Assembly (NCBI GenBank): GCA_964342575.1
Contig: CAYFGZ010000005.1
Span: 5,708-69,707 of the forward strand
Length of the DNA stretch: 64,000 nt
DNA from: GCA-002701455 sp964342575
GTDB lineage: Bacteria; Pseudomonadota; Alphaproteobacteria; Thalassobaculales; Thalassobaculaceae
Direction of reading: 5' to 3'
Below are positions 33,421 to 43,126 of the stretch, piece after piece. The notes beneath the pieces are model-generated. The model had not been told where the DNA came from and did not search any database. It saw only the letters and a program-made list of their open reading frames with translations. The position numbers and the translations under genes are program-made. Position 1 is the stretch's first letter. Each line of letters opens with the position of its first letter.

Positions 33421-33861
33421 CTTTGTATATCTCGAAAGCCATTCTGCTTTGAGACTACTTTCGTCTGCTCCCCGATCATAGGCCGGGGAAAAAATATGTT
33501 GTGCTGCTGTAATTTCTACTTGAAATATTCCTTTAACGTCGTTTAACAGTTCTCCCCAAGTTTCAAACTGAGGTCGAATGGTTTCGAACTCTGTGCTATT
33601 TCTTTGTAAATAGGTTGCTACTCCTCTTAATCGGCAGGCTTGGCGTCTAAATACGTCTATGTAATTTGCTTCCACAAATGGGTTCGTCTTTATGTTACGT
33701 CGGGTTTGCGGGGATCGAATATCGCAGAAAGCGATATGAGTTTTATCCAGGATTACTGTCGTTGCTTTGGGGGAAACAGCGGGAAAACCATCTGGTGTAA
33801 TAGTGGCGATTAATCCAATAGTATTTTCACGGATTATTCTTTCCATATTTGAAGTGAGCAT
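33409..33861 (-). CDS. Pyridoxamine 5'-phosphate oxidase-like flavoprotein
   Basis: A 150-residue split-barrel protein of the PNPOx-like family. IGLIATITPDGFPAVSPKAT near residue 15, HIAFCDIRSPQTRRNIKTN near residue 47 and CRLRGVATYLQ near residue 78 are the FMN-barrel strands. Members are general FMN/F420-binding oxidoreductases; it lacks the full PdxH length and C-terminal signature, so pyridoxal synthesis is unlikely. GGGAG precedes the ATG. It follows glnS by 5 nt on the same strand and shares 12 nt with the HigA-like gene tail to tail. Confidence 0.75.
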   Translation of the reverse strand: MLTSNMERIIRENTIGLIATITPDGFPAVSPKATTVILDKTHIAFCDIRSPQTRRNIKTNPFVEANYIDVFRRQACRLRGVATYLQRNSTEFETIRPQFETWGELLNDVKGIFQVEITAAQHIFSPAYDRGADESSLKAEWLSRYTKLIG

Positions 33862-33866
33862 TGACT

Positions 33867-35552
33867 TTAACTCCCAGTTTTTGTCTTTTCCCTAGTATCT
33901 CGTAATGGAATAGTACGGTTAAATACTGGAAACTGCGGTGTACTATCTACATCTCGGTAGAAATACCCTAATCTCTCGAATTGAATGTGCGCAATTGGAC
34001 ACAAATTTTCTATACTGGGTTCTAAATAACAGTCCTCCAGAATTTCCATTGAATCCGGATTAATGTCTTCAACAAAATCCCTGTTGGCTCCAGGACTAGA
34101 ACAAATATAAAGTGGGTTGTATAGCCTAACCTCGGTTTTTTTGCTGTGTGCAGCTGAAACCCAATGGATAGTACCCTTTACTTTTCTGCCGTCTGGGGCG
34201 GTGCCCCCGCGGGTTGTGGGGTCGTAGGTGCATATAAGCTCGGTTACCGTACCTGAACTGTCTTTGATAACATCTTTACAGGTTATGAAAAAAGCATACC
34301 TCAACCTAACTTCTCGACCTGGTCCCAGGCGGAAGAATTTCTTTGGTGGATCTTCCATAAAGTCATCGCGTTCAATCCAAAGTTCTCTCGAAAATGGTAT
34401 TTTTCTGGTTTCTCCAATGTCAGCGTTCGGATTGTTAACCGCGTCCAGCCACTCCGTTTCACCGTCTGGAAAGTTTTCGATAATTACTTTCAAGGGACGA
34501 ATTACTGCCAGTCGTCTTTCTGCGGTTTGGTTTAACCGATCGCGAATACAATGTTCTAAAAGGGCTATCTCCACCTCGCCTTCGTTTTTAGATACAGATA
34601 CACGTTTTACAAAGTCTCGCAGTGCTTCAGCGGGGACCCCTCGCCTGCGAAGACCCGACAGTGTAGCCATTCGTGGGTCGTCCCAGCCTTTTACGTGGTT
34701 TTCGGAGACTAGCCTTGTCAGCCGTCGCTTGGAGAGCACTGTATAGCTTATTTGTAATTTTGCGAATTCGTATTGCTGTGGTTTGACAGGAACTGGTAAA
34801 GATTCTAACAGCCAGTTGTAGAGTGGTCGATGGTCTGCAAATTCTAGTGTGCAAAGAGAATGAGTGACACCTTCTATGGCGTCAGATTGACCATGAGCAA
34901 AGTCATAGGTTGGATATATACACCACTCCCGTCCCGTCCGAGGATGTTCTGCATGTAAAATTCGATAAATAATTGGATCTCGTAGATTAATATTTCCTGA
35001 ACTCATGTCTATTTTAGCCCTCAGTACTCTTGATCCATCCATAAATTCTCCGTCTTTCATGCGACGGAACAGCTCAAGATTTTCCTTTATCGCTCGGTCT
35101 CGGTATGGACTTTTCTTTCCTGGTTCGGTAAGCGTTCCACGATATTCTCTTATTTCCTCTGCGGTTAGATCATCAACATATGCGCGGTCTGTGTTTATTA
35201 GATGCACAGCCCAAGCGAAGAGTTGATCAAAATTGTCGGATGCGTATTTTGGTTCGCCCGGCCAATCAAACCCTAACCATTTAACGTCGTTCTGAATGGA
35301 ATGGATAAACTCAACTTCCTCCTTGGCAGGGTTGGTATCATCAAATCGAAGATTACACCTGCCATTGAATTCATTGGCTACGCCAAAGTTTAGACAGATT
35401 GATAAAGCATGACCAATGTGGAGATACCCATTTGGCTCGGGCGGGAATCGAGTAACAATTTCACGGTGTTTCCCGCAAGCCAAGTCTGTCTCAATTTGCT
35501 CGCGAATAAAATCTTTGGCGGTCGCTGTTTGGTTGTTATCTTCAACACTCAT
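33867..35552 (-). CDS. glnS: Glutaminyl-tRNA synthetase
   Basis: A 561-residue class I synthetase charging tRNA-Gln. Its HIGH motif is FPPEPNGYLHIGHALSICL near residue 42, FDDTNPAKEEVEFIHSIQND follows, CIYPTYDFAHGQSDAIEGVT is near residue 213, and the KMSKS-like motif is YTVLSKRRLTRLV near residue 270. The anticodon-binding beta-barrels follow with VKGTIHWVSAAHS near the C-terminus. The usual HIGHAK is HIGHAL here. Most alphaproteobacteria lack this enzyme and form Gln-tRNA through GatCAB, so its presence is notable. The oxidase-like gene follows 5 nt later. Confidence 0.96.
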   Translation of the reverse strand: MSVEDNNQTATAKDFIREQIETDLACGKHREIVTRFPPEPNGYLHIGHALSICLNFGVANEFNGRCNLRFDDTNPAKEEVEFIHSIQNDVKWLGFDWPGEPKYASDNFDQLFAWAVHLINTDRAYVDDLTAEEIREYRGTLTEPGKKSPYRDRAIKENLELFRRMKDGEFMDGSRVLRAKIDMSSGNINLRDPIIYRILHAEHPRTGREWCIYPTYDFAHGQSDAIEGVTHSLCTLEFADHRPLYNWLLESLPVPVKPQQYEFAKLQISYTVLSKRRLTRLVSENHVKGWDDPRMATLSGLRRRGVPAEALRDFVKRVSVSKNEGEVEIALLEHCIRDRLNQTAERRLAVIRPLKVIIENFPDGETEWLDAVNNPNADIGETRKIPFSRELWIERDDFMEDPPKKFFRLGPGREVRLRYAFFITCKDVIKDSSGTVTELICTYDPTTRGGTAPDGRKVKGTIHWVSAAHSKKTEVRLYNPLYICSSPGANRDFVEDINPDSMEILEDCYLEPSIENLCPIAHIQFERLGYFYRDVDSTPQFPVFNRTIPLRDTREKTKTGS

Positions 35553-35641
35553 TGTTTCTTTGCGACCCTATTTCCTTGCAATGCAGGTGCAGCAATCCAC
35601 AGTTGGCATTTTCATTCCCCTGCCAGGTTATCGTCTTAAAA

Positions 35642-37372
35642 TTAGACAGCTGGCCCCCTTACCATAGCCGCTTCCACTAAATCATCCACCGATATCGAGG
35701 GAGGAGACCAGGAGGTGCTATTTTCCGTCTTGCCCAACCTAAAGCCAATGTAATTTTTGTTAGCAATATCATCGCATATAGCGCGATAGCGGGCCATTCC
35801 TCCAGCATATGGCATGAAAACTCTCGGTTTTCCAGGTATATTCGCTCCATAATACCACGTGTGTTTGGCGTATGGCATGAGTGTAACGTTGGCACAATCA
35901 TTAACGTGGGACACCCATTTGTCCATGGAATCAATAGTAGCTTCAATAGTGCTTATTTCATTATCTTCTAAGAATGAAATACAATCTGTTATCCACTCTA
36001 CATGCTGCTCAATAGCAACAGGCATATTGCACAGCACGGAAGGACTACCCGGGCCCGTAATAGTAAACAGGTTTGGAAAGCCAGGAATTTGTATGCCCAA
36101 ATAAGTCTTGGGACCGGCATTCCATATATCCTCTAATTTCTGACCACTTTTTCCTTCTATGTTCAAATTAAGTAACGGTCCCGTCATGGCATCGAAGCCG
36201 GTAGCAAATACCAAAATATCAACTTCATACTCCCCATTTGCCGTTTTAACGCCCTTGGGGGTTATGCACTCTATGGGATCTGATCGGACATCAACTAGGC
36301 TAACATTATCTCTATTGAATGTTTCAAAGTAGTTAGTATCTATAGGGGGACGTTTGGTTGCGTAGGGATGATCAATATCCGTTAATAATTCAGCAGTCTT
36401 GGGATCGTTGACAATTGATTTGATTTTCTTTTTTATGAAATCTGCTGCCACGTCATTAGCTTTCTTGTCGAACGCAATATCCTGAAAACATGCTCTAAAG
36501 CCCAATCCACCCTTTTCCCATGCTGCCTCAAATATGGCCTCACGTTCATCCTCATCCACGTCAAATACTTTTCTTTCCGATATAACAAAAGTATGGCCAT
36601 TAGGTGTTGTTCGTATTGTTTCTTTAATTTGAGACCTATGTTCCCGAAGATAGTCTTGGAATTCCTGACTAAGTGGACCATTTTGGGCGGGGACGCTGTA
36701 ATTCGCTGTTCGTTGAAATACGGTGAGATGCTCGGCGGTATCTGCAATAACAGGAACTGCCTGGATTCCAGTAGAGCCAGTTCCTATCTGGCCAACGCGT
36801 TTTCCTGTGAAATCGACTCCTTCATGTGGCCACTTCCCTGTGTGATACCAATCGCCTTGAAAAGTATCATGCCCGGGAAAATGGGGGATATTAGTTGATG
36901 ATAGGCAACCCACTGCAGTAATCAAATAGGTGCACTCAAAACAGTCGCCTTGTTCGGTTTGAACTTTCCAAGAATTATTTTCTTCATCATAGCGTGCGGA
37001 AGAGACGCGAAGATTAAATTGGATATCTTTTTTTAGATTAAGTTTATCAGCCACAAAATTTAGGTAACGCACTACTTCGGCGTGGCCTGGATATCTTTCC
37101 GACCATTCCCACTCTTCTAGTAATTCATCTGAAAAATAATAGGAGTAGGAATGGCTTTCCGAATCACAACGCGCGCCTGGATATCGGTTCCAATACCAGG
37201 TTCCGCCAACACCGTCGCCAGCTTCAACTACTTTCACGGATAAGCCAAGTTTATCTCGCAATGACATTAGTTGGTATAGACCAGAGAACCCAGCGCCTAT
37301 GATAAGCGCATCAAGTTTTTTTACGTTGGATCTTTTTTTAGATCCGCTGTCCACATGAGTTCCCTCTGGCAT
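35642..37372 (-). CDS. Baeyer-Villiger-type flavin monooxygenase
   Basis: A 576-residue class B flavoprotein monooxygenase using FAD and NADPH. The first Rossmann motif is IIGAGFSGLYQLMSLRDKLG, WYWNRYPGARCDSESHSYSY follows, and the fingerprint FQGDWYHTGKWP near residue 190 is the FxGxxxHxxxWP diagnostic of Baeyer-Villiger monooxygenases; the second dinucleotide motif is VGQIGTGSTGIQAVPV. The family inserts oxygen into cyclic or linear ketones. ATG at 37372 is preferred over the TTG at 37396. It stands alone, divergent from the hotdog thioesterase across a 247-nt gap. Substrate unknown. Confidence 0.9.
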   Translation of the reverse strand: MPEGTHVDSGSKKRSNVKKLDALIIGAGFSGLYQLMSLRDKLGLSVKVVEAGDGVGGTWYWNRYPGARCDSESHSYSYYFSDELLEEWEWSERYPGHAEVVRYLNFVADKLNLKKDIQFNLRVSSARYDEENNSWKVQTEQGDCFECTYLITAVGCLSSTNIPHFPGHDTFQGDWYHTGKWPHEGVDFTGKRVGQIGTGSTGIQAVPVIADTAEHLTVFQRTANYSVPAQNGPLSQEFQDYLREHRSQIKETIRTTPNGHTFVISERKVFDVDEDEREAIFEAAWEKGGLGFRACFQDIAFDKKANDVAADFIKKKIKSIVNDPKTAELLTDIDHPYATKRPPIDTNYFETFNRDNVSLVDVRSDPIECITPKGVKTANGEYEVDILVFATGFDAMTGPLLNLNIEGKSGQKLEDIWNAGPKTYLGIQIPGFPNLFTITGPGSPSVLCNMPVAIEQHVEWITDCISFLEDNEISTIEATIDSMDKWVSHVNDCANVTLMPYAKHTWYYGANIPGKPRVFMPYAGGMARYRAICDDIANKNYIGFRLGKTENSTSWSPPSISVDDLVEAAMVRGPAV

Positions 37373-37619
37373 AATCGTATATTCCTTTTTCAACAAAGAT
37401 AACTAAACCAAATAATAATTTATTGTTGGGGAAAATACGACATAATTGATGAGAGGCTCAAGTCTATCATTGAATATGTGCCTGATATTTGAACTATTTT
37501 GTTGATAGACCCTAAAAAAAAGTCGAAGTATCTTTATTTTTATCGAGTGCTGAAATATATCCTGGGTTTTATTGTTTATTTGTTGACTGTACTCACTTTT
37601 ATTTGGATAGACATCACTA

Positions 37620-38498
37620 ATGACTGTTTGGCACGAACTTCATACGGGCGTAGTTCACCCCTGGCTTTGCGACCAGTTTGGGCATCTAAATGTAAGAAAT
37701 TATGCAAATTTTTTTAATGAAGCACAATTTTTTGCATACGCTAGGGCTGGTTTTCCTCAATCTATAGCCCTGGAATACGGAGGACATGGAGTAGCCGCTG
37801 TTGGTCGAACTACGTTCATTAGAGAGCTTCCTGTTGGTTCGCTAATCCGCATCGATGGTGGTATGGTAGCTTCTTCAACTAAAACATTTACATTCCTTCT
37901 AAGAATGCGTAACGAAGAAACTGGAGATTTACATGCTACGTTTGAATGCTTAGAGGTTTTTTTCAATCCTAAAACGCGAAAATCCGCTGTAATCCCGCAG
38001 GAATTACATCCATTTATTGAACAGCAAATACAGGGAAAGCCAGAAGTAATTCAGCCCGAATTGCCCCGAAGTATCCAGCCCGTCAATAATTGGCTGGAGA
38101 CGCATACAGGAGTATGTTTTCCTTGGCATTGTGATCAGTTTGGACATATGAATGTGCGGTGGTACGCGCACTGCTTCGATGATGGAATGTTTCACTTGTG
38201 GCCAAAATTGGGTGTTGGTTGGGCCGCCATGAAAAAGGAGGGCGTCCACACGGTAACGGCATCTACGATAACTTTTTTTCAACGAGAGCTAAAAGCCGGA
38301 GATCTATTTTGCATAGAGGGAGGTTTAGTAAGAATAGGCAACAAAAGTGTGACCTTCTCTCAGCGTATGGTTAATGTTGAGACACAGAACATACATGCTT
38401 CTCAAACTGTCACAGAAGTATTTTTCGATCCAAAAACAAGAAAAGCGGCTCAAATTCCTGGATCTCTTAAAGGAATTATCGAATCAAAAATATCATAA
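37620..38498 (+). CDS. Tandem-hotdog acyl-CoA thioesterase
   Basis: A 292-residue protein made of two homologous 4HBT-type hotdog domains, about 1-135 and 155-292. Each begins with the same pattern: HTGVVHPWLCDQFGHLNVRN in the first and HTGVCFPWHCDQFGHMNVRW in the second, holding the Asp and Gly-His of the thioesterase site. Internal duplication gives a pseudo-dimer, and such proteins usually tetramerise. The substrate is probably an aromatic or acyl CoA thioester. The ATG has no good ribosome site; the preceding region reads hydrophobic in another frame but is not supported as coding. Confidence 0.8.
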   Translation: MTVWHELHTGVVHPWLCDQFGHLNVRNYANFFNEAQFFAYARAGFPQSIALEYGGHGVAAVGRTTFIRELPVGSLIRIDGGMVASSTKTFTFLLRMRNEETGDLHATFECLEVFFNPKTRKSAVIPQELHPFIEQQIQGKPEVIQPELPRSIQPVNNWLETHTGVCFPWHCDQFGHMNVRWYAHCFDDGMFHLWPKLGVGWAAMKKEGVHTVTASTITFFQRELKAGDLFCIEGGLVRIGNKSVTFSQRMVNVETQNIHASQTVTEVFFDPKTRKAAQIPGSLKGIIESKIS

Positions 38499-38627
38499 CT
38501 GTTTCGTTGTAAAAGAAATCATTTGGAGCACAATTAACGACAGCACGTACGAGTTTTTAGAAGTGAACGCTGTAGCGAGTGGTTGAAGTAGTATCTGCTG
38601 AAAGAGGGGTCACCATTAGGTTCAAGT

Positions 38628-39905
38628 ATGGTTGAAGAAATACGTCTAAAGATTGTTGAAATTGTAAATTATCGTTTGTTTTATGGTTGGATTATTCTAC
38701 TGATTGCGGGCGTGGGAGTCTTTGCTAGCGGCCCCGGCCAATCTCATACTTTCAGTGTATTCATTGGCCACATCTCCAGGGATTTGGGCTTAAGCGCCAC
38801 CGCAATATCATTTGCTTACGGGTTGGCCACGTTGGTAGCGGCCTTAGGTCTGCCAATGGTTGGACGGCTTGTCGATTCACATGGTGCTCGTCGAATAATG
38901 TCGTTGGTAGTCATTTTATTAGGTGGTTCGTGTATCGCATTTGGGTTCGCGCCTGGCATCGTCTGGCTGGCATTAGGATTTGGGGCTTTGAGGTTTTTTG
39001 GGCAAGGTTCTTTGATGCTAAATTGCACCAACGTGATTACCCATTGGTTCGGAAGAAAGCGCGGGTTTGCAATCGGTTTAATGCTTATGGGTTTTGTAGT
39101 GTCGATGGCTATTCACCCACCGATTTGTCAGTGGTTAATAGAGCAGGTGGGATGGCGGGAGACTTGGTTTTGGTTGGGTGTATCAACATGGGGGTTGATG
39201 TTACCGCTGATCTTCTTGTTTTTGCATAATGCACCGGAAAACGTGAACCTTTATCCCGATGGAGTGAATAATGATACAAAAGGAGTCAAGTTGGGTATCG
39301 ATAGGTATTCTGCTGAATTCGGATTCACTTTGAATGAGGCACTTCGGACGTCGACTTTCTATATTGTTGCGACGGGTCTCTGCACACTATCTATGTTAGT
39401 TACATCGCTGCATTTTTTTCAGGTACCAATTTTTGAACATCAAGGTCTAAGTTCGGCTATTGCCGCCTGGATGTTTCCATTGTCGGCACTAATTGCAATC
39501 GTCACACAGCCTTTCGTGGGACGTATTCTAGATTCGTTTCCGACTCCAAGAGTATTTGCCATTGCACTGATGACATTGTTTGGCTCACTTGTCTCCATGG
39601 CGTTTGTACATGACCTTGTAACAGCGGTTGTCTATGCTGTTATTTTTGGCGTTAATAACGCATTCAATATTACGTTGTTTGGATATGTGTGGCCTCGGTA
39701 CTTCGGACGTCGTTACATTGGTTCCATTCAAGGCATGGGGCAAATGATAGGTGTGGTTGGGGCTTCCGTAGGTCCGTTGCCTTTGGGGATCGCTTTTGAT
39801 TTGTTTGGCGATTACCAGTTTATGCTATTAAGTTTGGCTGCGCTGCCAGTTATTGCAGTGATTTTGACGCAATTTTTGAAAGAGCCACAGATGAAGGTCT
39901 GTTAA
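38628..39905 (+). CDS. Major facilitator superfamily transporter
   Basis: A 425-residue protein with twelve predicted membrane helices. SGPGQSHTFSVFIGHISRDL near residue 30 and the loop GRLVDSHGARRIMSL near residue 80 are the MFS loop 2-3 motif region, and the second half repeats it as VGRILDSFPTPRVFA. It resembles OFA/monocarboxylate-type MFS carriers (MCT-like). TTAGG lies 7 nt before the ATG. The amidase gene begins 60 nt downstream, so the carrier may import the amidase's substrate (inference). Confidence 0.87.
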   Translation: MVEEIRLKIVEIVNYRLFYGWIILLIAGVGVFASGPGQSHTFSVFIGHISRDLGLSATAISFAYGLATLVAALGLPMVGRLVDSHGARRIMSLVVILLGGSCIAFGFAPGIVWLALGFGALRFFGQGSLMLNCTNVITHWFGRKRGFAIGLMLMGFVVSMAIHPPICQWLIEQVGWRETWFWLGVSTWGLMLPLIFLFLHNAPENVNLYPDGVNNDTKGVKLGIDRYSAEFGFTLNEALRTSTFYIVATGLCTLSMLVTSLHFFQVPIFEHQGLSSAIAAWMFPLSALIAIVTQPFVGRILDSFPTPRVFAIALMTLFGSLVSMAFVHDLVTAVVYAVIFGVNNAFNITLFGYVWPRYFGRRYIGSIQGMGQMIGVVGASVGPLPLGIAFDLFGDYQFMLLSLAALPVIAVILTQFLKEPQMKVC

Positions 39906-39964
39906 TCAATAGTCGAATTTCTTTTAGACATATAGTGCTAAACAAAAAAATGGGGGTGAGAATT

Positions 39965-41311
39965 ATGCAGTCTTTTAGAAAATCTCGTGATGCGGTTGAA
40001 AAGTGTTTAGCGGCGGCAGCCCAACATGAGGATAAAATAAATTCCATGATAACCATAACAGCTGAAGAAGCACGGCGGAATGCTGATATAGCGGATAAAG
40101 CAGAGGAGGAAGGCCGTTGGCTAGGGTTATTACATGGGGTTCCTATGGCTATAAAAGACAATATAGAGACGGCAGGTATTCGGACCACTTCGGGTTCGAC
40201 ATTTTTTTCTGATTATGTACCTAATCAAAATGCTGCGGTGGTCGACCGTTTATTAAATGCTGGCGCTATTCTCGTAGGTAAGGCTAGCATGCATGAATTT
40301 GCTTTTGGGGTTAGGTCTAATAACACTGTGTCCCCACCCTGCCGAAATCCCTGGAATACAAAACGAATCCCCGGCGGTTCCAGTGGTGGTTCTGGGGCTG
40401 CTGTCGCTGCCGGTATTTGTGTTGGCGCCCTCGGATCAGATACGGGTGGATCCGTTAGATTGCCGGCATCAATTAATGGGGTCAGCGGACTCCGGCCGAC
40501 GCACGGATGTGTTCCTAATCATGCTAGTACACCCGTTAGTTCTAGCTTTGACACTATCGGGCCCATGGCAAGGTCAGTGGCTGATGTAGCTAGAATATTT
40601 GCTGTGATAGCAGGACATGACAATCGTGATCCGTGGAGCGTTGACAGACCGTTATTGAACTTTTTGCCAAGCTTAAATGACGGCATCCAAAAATTGCGGA
40701 TTGGTTTACCCCGAAACTTTTATTTGGAGAACTTGCATCCAGAGATTGAACAGATATTTTTTGAGGCTGTTAAGGTTTTAGAAGAGCTGGGCGTGCAGTT
40801 AGTCGAAATAGATGTTCCAGGAGCTTCGGAAATGCAAGCTTGGGCGACTATACTTATTTACTCAGACGCTTGTGCATTTCATGAGGAAAGATTGAAGAAC
40901 CACAAGGATAAATTTTCGGAACAAGTTTACGAGCGCATGATAACTGGTTGGGCCTATACCAATGTTGATTGTGTTAATGCTCTGCAGGCCCGAGAAATGT
41001 GGAAGATGGAACTAGCAAAAATTTTTAGCGAAGTAGATATTTTGCTTTCCCCAACACTACCAACACTAGTTCCACCGGTTGAGGAAGAAAAGTCATTACT
41101 GGAAGCGACAAAAGACGCGACTCGTAATACCTATGCGGGTGCGTTTGGTCAGGTGCCAGGCCTTTCGATTCCATGCGGTTTTACGTCCGATGGGCTGCCG
41201 GTTGGATTACAACTTGAAGCGGCGTGGTGGAATGATCCACTTCTACTTAAGGTGGGGCATTCATATCAAAAGGTAACAGATTGGCATAGCCGTAAACCAT
41301 TCGTAAGCTAA
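39965..41311 (+). CDS. Amidase (amidase-signature family)
   Basis: A 448-residue amidase-signature enzyme with Lys in VPMAIKDNIETAGIRTTSGS near residue 65, the SGGSGAAVAAGICVGALGSD block after GGSSGGSG near residue 140, and the nucleophile in TGGSVRLPASINGVSGLRPT. Start at ATG 39965, with GGGGGTGAG just upstream; the in-frame GTG at 39935 is an alternative. It follows an MFS carrier and precedes a DinB-like protein and a flavin monooxygenase on the same strand, a possible four-gene unit. Substrate not assignable. Confidence 0.9.
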   Translation: MQSFRKSRDAVEKCLAAAAQHEDKINSMITITAEEARRNADIADKAEEEGRWLGLLHGVPMAIKDNIETAGIRTTSGSTFFSDYVPNQNAAVVDRLLNAGAILVGKASMHEFAFGVRSNNTVSPPCRNPWNTKRIPGGSSGGSGAAVAAGICVGALGSDTGGSVRLPASINGVSGLRPTHGCVPNHASTPVSSSFDTIGPMARSVADVARIFAVIAGHDNRDPWSVDRPLLNFLPSLNDGIQKLRIGLPRNFYLENLHPEIEQIFFEAVKVLEELGVQLVEIDVPGASEMQAWATILIYSDACAFHEERLKNHKDKFSEQVYERMITGWAYTNVDCVNALQAREMWKMELAKIFSEVDILLSPTLPTLVPPVEEEKSLLEATKDATRNTYAGAFGQVPGLSIPCGFTSDGLPVGLQLEAAWWNDPLLLKVGHSYQKVTDWHSRKPFVS

Positions 41312-41365
41312 CATTTAGTTGAAAGTTGTGTTGCAGTTAATTGAAGGATAAATGGGAGATAATAG

Positions 41366-41860
41366 ATGTTATTGGATTTGCCAACAGCTGCGAGATATAA
41401 TTCATGGGCTAACAAGCGACTATATGCGGTTGCCGGAAAGTTGTCAGATGACGAACTCGTAAAAGATAGATTAGGTTTTTTTAGATCAATTTTAGGTACT
41501 TTGAATCATATTTTGCTTGCAGATCTCATTTATAGAGAGCGATTAGAGAAAAAGCCAACGACGTTCACACGGTTAGACGAAATTCTGCATGCCGACTTTA
41601 AAGCGCTGGAAACTGCTCAGTTGGAACAAGACAACTGGTATGTAGCGTTCTGCGAAGCGATGGATCCAGAAGAGTTAGAAGGCACGCTTTCTTTTGATAC
41701 AGTTGAAACGGGAGAGTTTTTTAGCCTGCCTCTGCGAATGTGCCTGACTAATTTGTTTCAACACCAAATCCATCACCGAGGTCAAACTCATCATATGCTT
41801 AGCCATGCAGGACTGGAACCACCACCACTGGATGTTGTGCAATTTGGATCAGGATTATAA
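41366..41860 (+). CDS. DinB-family protein
   Basis: A 164-residue four-helix-bundle protein of the DinB/YfiT superfamily. The metal-binding histidines are visible in LGTLNHILLADLIYRERL near residue 45 and in LFQHQIHHRGQTHHMLSHAG near residue 133. DinB-like proteins bind a divalent metal; some act as thiol-dependent transferases, others have unknown roles. GGGAG lies 7 nt before the ATG. The flavoprotein gene starts 6 nt after its stop. Confidence 0.85.
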   Translation: MLLDLPTAARYNSWANKRLYAVAGKLSDDELVKDRLGFFRSILGTLNHILLADLIYRERLEKKPTTFTRLDEILHADFKALETAQLEQDNWYVAFCEAMDPEELEGTLSFDTVETGEFFSLPLRMCLTNLFQHQIHHRGQTHHMLSHAGLEPPPLDVVQFGSGL

Positions 41861-41866
41861 GTTACG

Positions 41867-43126
41867 GTGCCAAATAATGAATTTGATGTAGTGATTATTG
41901 GCGCCGGCCAGGCCGGACTTGCTGTGAGTTATTATCTATCTAGGTCTCGAATTAATCATGTGATCTTTGAGCAAGGCGTTATTGCCAATGCCTGGCGCAA
42001 TGAAAGATGGGATTCATTCTGTTTGGTGACGCCGAATTGGAGTATTAATCTTCCGGGGGCTGTCTATGAAGGAGATAACCCTCATGGATTTATGAAAAGA
42101 GATGAATTTGTTAATTATATGGAAGAGTGGTCCAAAAAGTTTGACGCGCCAGTTCGCGAGGGCATAAAGGTTACCAAAGTTAGAAAAATTCAAGATCACT
42201 TTTTAATTGAGACCGATCAGGGGTCTTTCTCAGCCATTCAGGTGATAGTGGCTACGGCCACTTATCAACAGCCTCACGTTCCATGTATTTTTAAAAAACT
42301 TGATCCTAAAATTGATTTGTTGACCGCAGTTGAGTATCGAAATCCTTCAAAGATTTCTGAGGGGGGTATATTAGTTGTTGGATCTGGGCAAAGTGGCTGT
42401 CAAATTGCGGAAGAGTTAAATCGTTCCGGGCGCCGGACCTTTTTGTCTGTTGGCCACACTGGTAGGCTGCCCCGCCGCTATCGTGGCGCTGATTGCATAC
42501 AATGGCAGTTAGAGATGGGTTGGCTTGATAGGACACCTGACCTTTTAGCCTACCCAGAATTGCGTTTTAGAGGAGATCCGCATCTTTCTGGATCAGATGG
42601 AGGCAGAACGCTGTCCTTGCACCAATTGAGACGAGAAGGTGTAAGGTTGTTAGGTCGAGTTGAAACAATTAAAGGTGGAGTTTTAAAGATAAAAAAAGAC
42701 TTAAAGTCGGCTGTGGATGCCTCAGACAAATACGCGGAAGAATTTCGTCAGACGGTCGATGAATATATTAAGACTTTGGGACTGGCAGCCCCACAAGCCA
42801 AACCGGATGAAATGCTAGGTGAGCCAATGGTGGGAGACGAGGATCTTAAGATAATTGCCGAGCTCGATCTCTCGAGCAACGGCATATCAACGGTTATATT
42901 GGCAACAGGGTTTGAATTTGATTTTTCCTGGCTAAAATTTTCGGTATTTGATCAAGTGGGATATCCAATTACAAATAGAGGCGCAACATCAGTCCCAGGA
43001 TTGTATTTCATGGGTTTAAACTGGATGAATAAGCGCAAGTCTGGAATAATATTTGGAGTGGCGGAGGACGCTAAGTACATAGAATCTAAAGTAAAGAAAT
43101 ATAATAAAAGAAGCAGGTCTTCGTAG
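41867..43126 (+). CDS. Flavin-containing monooxygenase-like FAD/NADPH protein
   Basis: A 419-residue class B flavoprotein monooxygenase-like protein with an FAD motif VVIIGAGQAGLAVSYYLS at residue 8, a second dinucleotide motif ILVVGSGQSGCQIAEELN near residue 168, and the closing VILATGFEFDFSWL. It lacks the BVMO fingerprint seen at 35642-37372 and is nearer to CzcO-like and YUCCA-type proteins. GTG start 6 nt after the DinB gene. Its last 41 nt overlap the 3' end of the GYD gene on the other strand. Confidence 0.85.
   Translation: MPNNEFDVVIIGAGQAGLAVSYYLSRSRINHVIFEQGVIANAWRNERWDSFCLVTPNWSINLPGAVYEGDNPHGFMKRDEFVNYMEEWSKKFDAPVREGIKVTKVRKIQDHFLIETDQGSFSAIQVIVATATYQQPHVPCIFKKLDPKIDLLTAVEYRNPSKISEGGILVVGSGQSGCQIAEELNRSGRRTFLSVGHTGRLPRRYRGADCIQWQLEMGWLDRTPDLLAYPELRFRGDPHLSGSDGGRTLSLHQLRREGVRLLGRVETIKGGVLKIKKDLKSAVDASDKYAEEFRQTVDEYIKTLGLAAPQAKPDEMLGEPMVGDEDLKIIAELDLSSNGISTVILATGFEFDFSWLKFSVFDQVGYPITNRGATSVPGLYFMGLNWMNKRKSGIIFGVAEDAKYIESKVKKYNKRSRSS

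Noticed and set aside
37499..37717. Plus-strand ORF with a hydrophobic stretch before the hotdog thioesterase
   Set aside because: Reads into the thioesterase gene in another frame, has a TTG-type start with no ribosome site and no recognisable domain.
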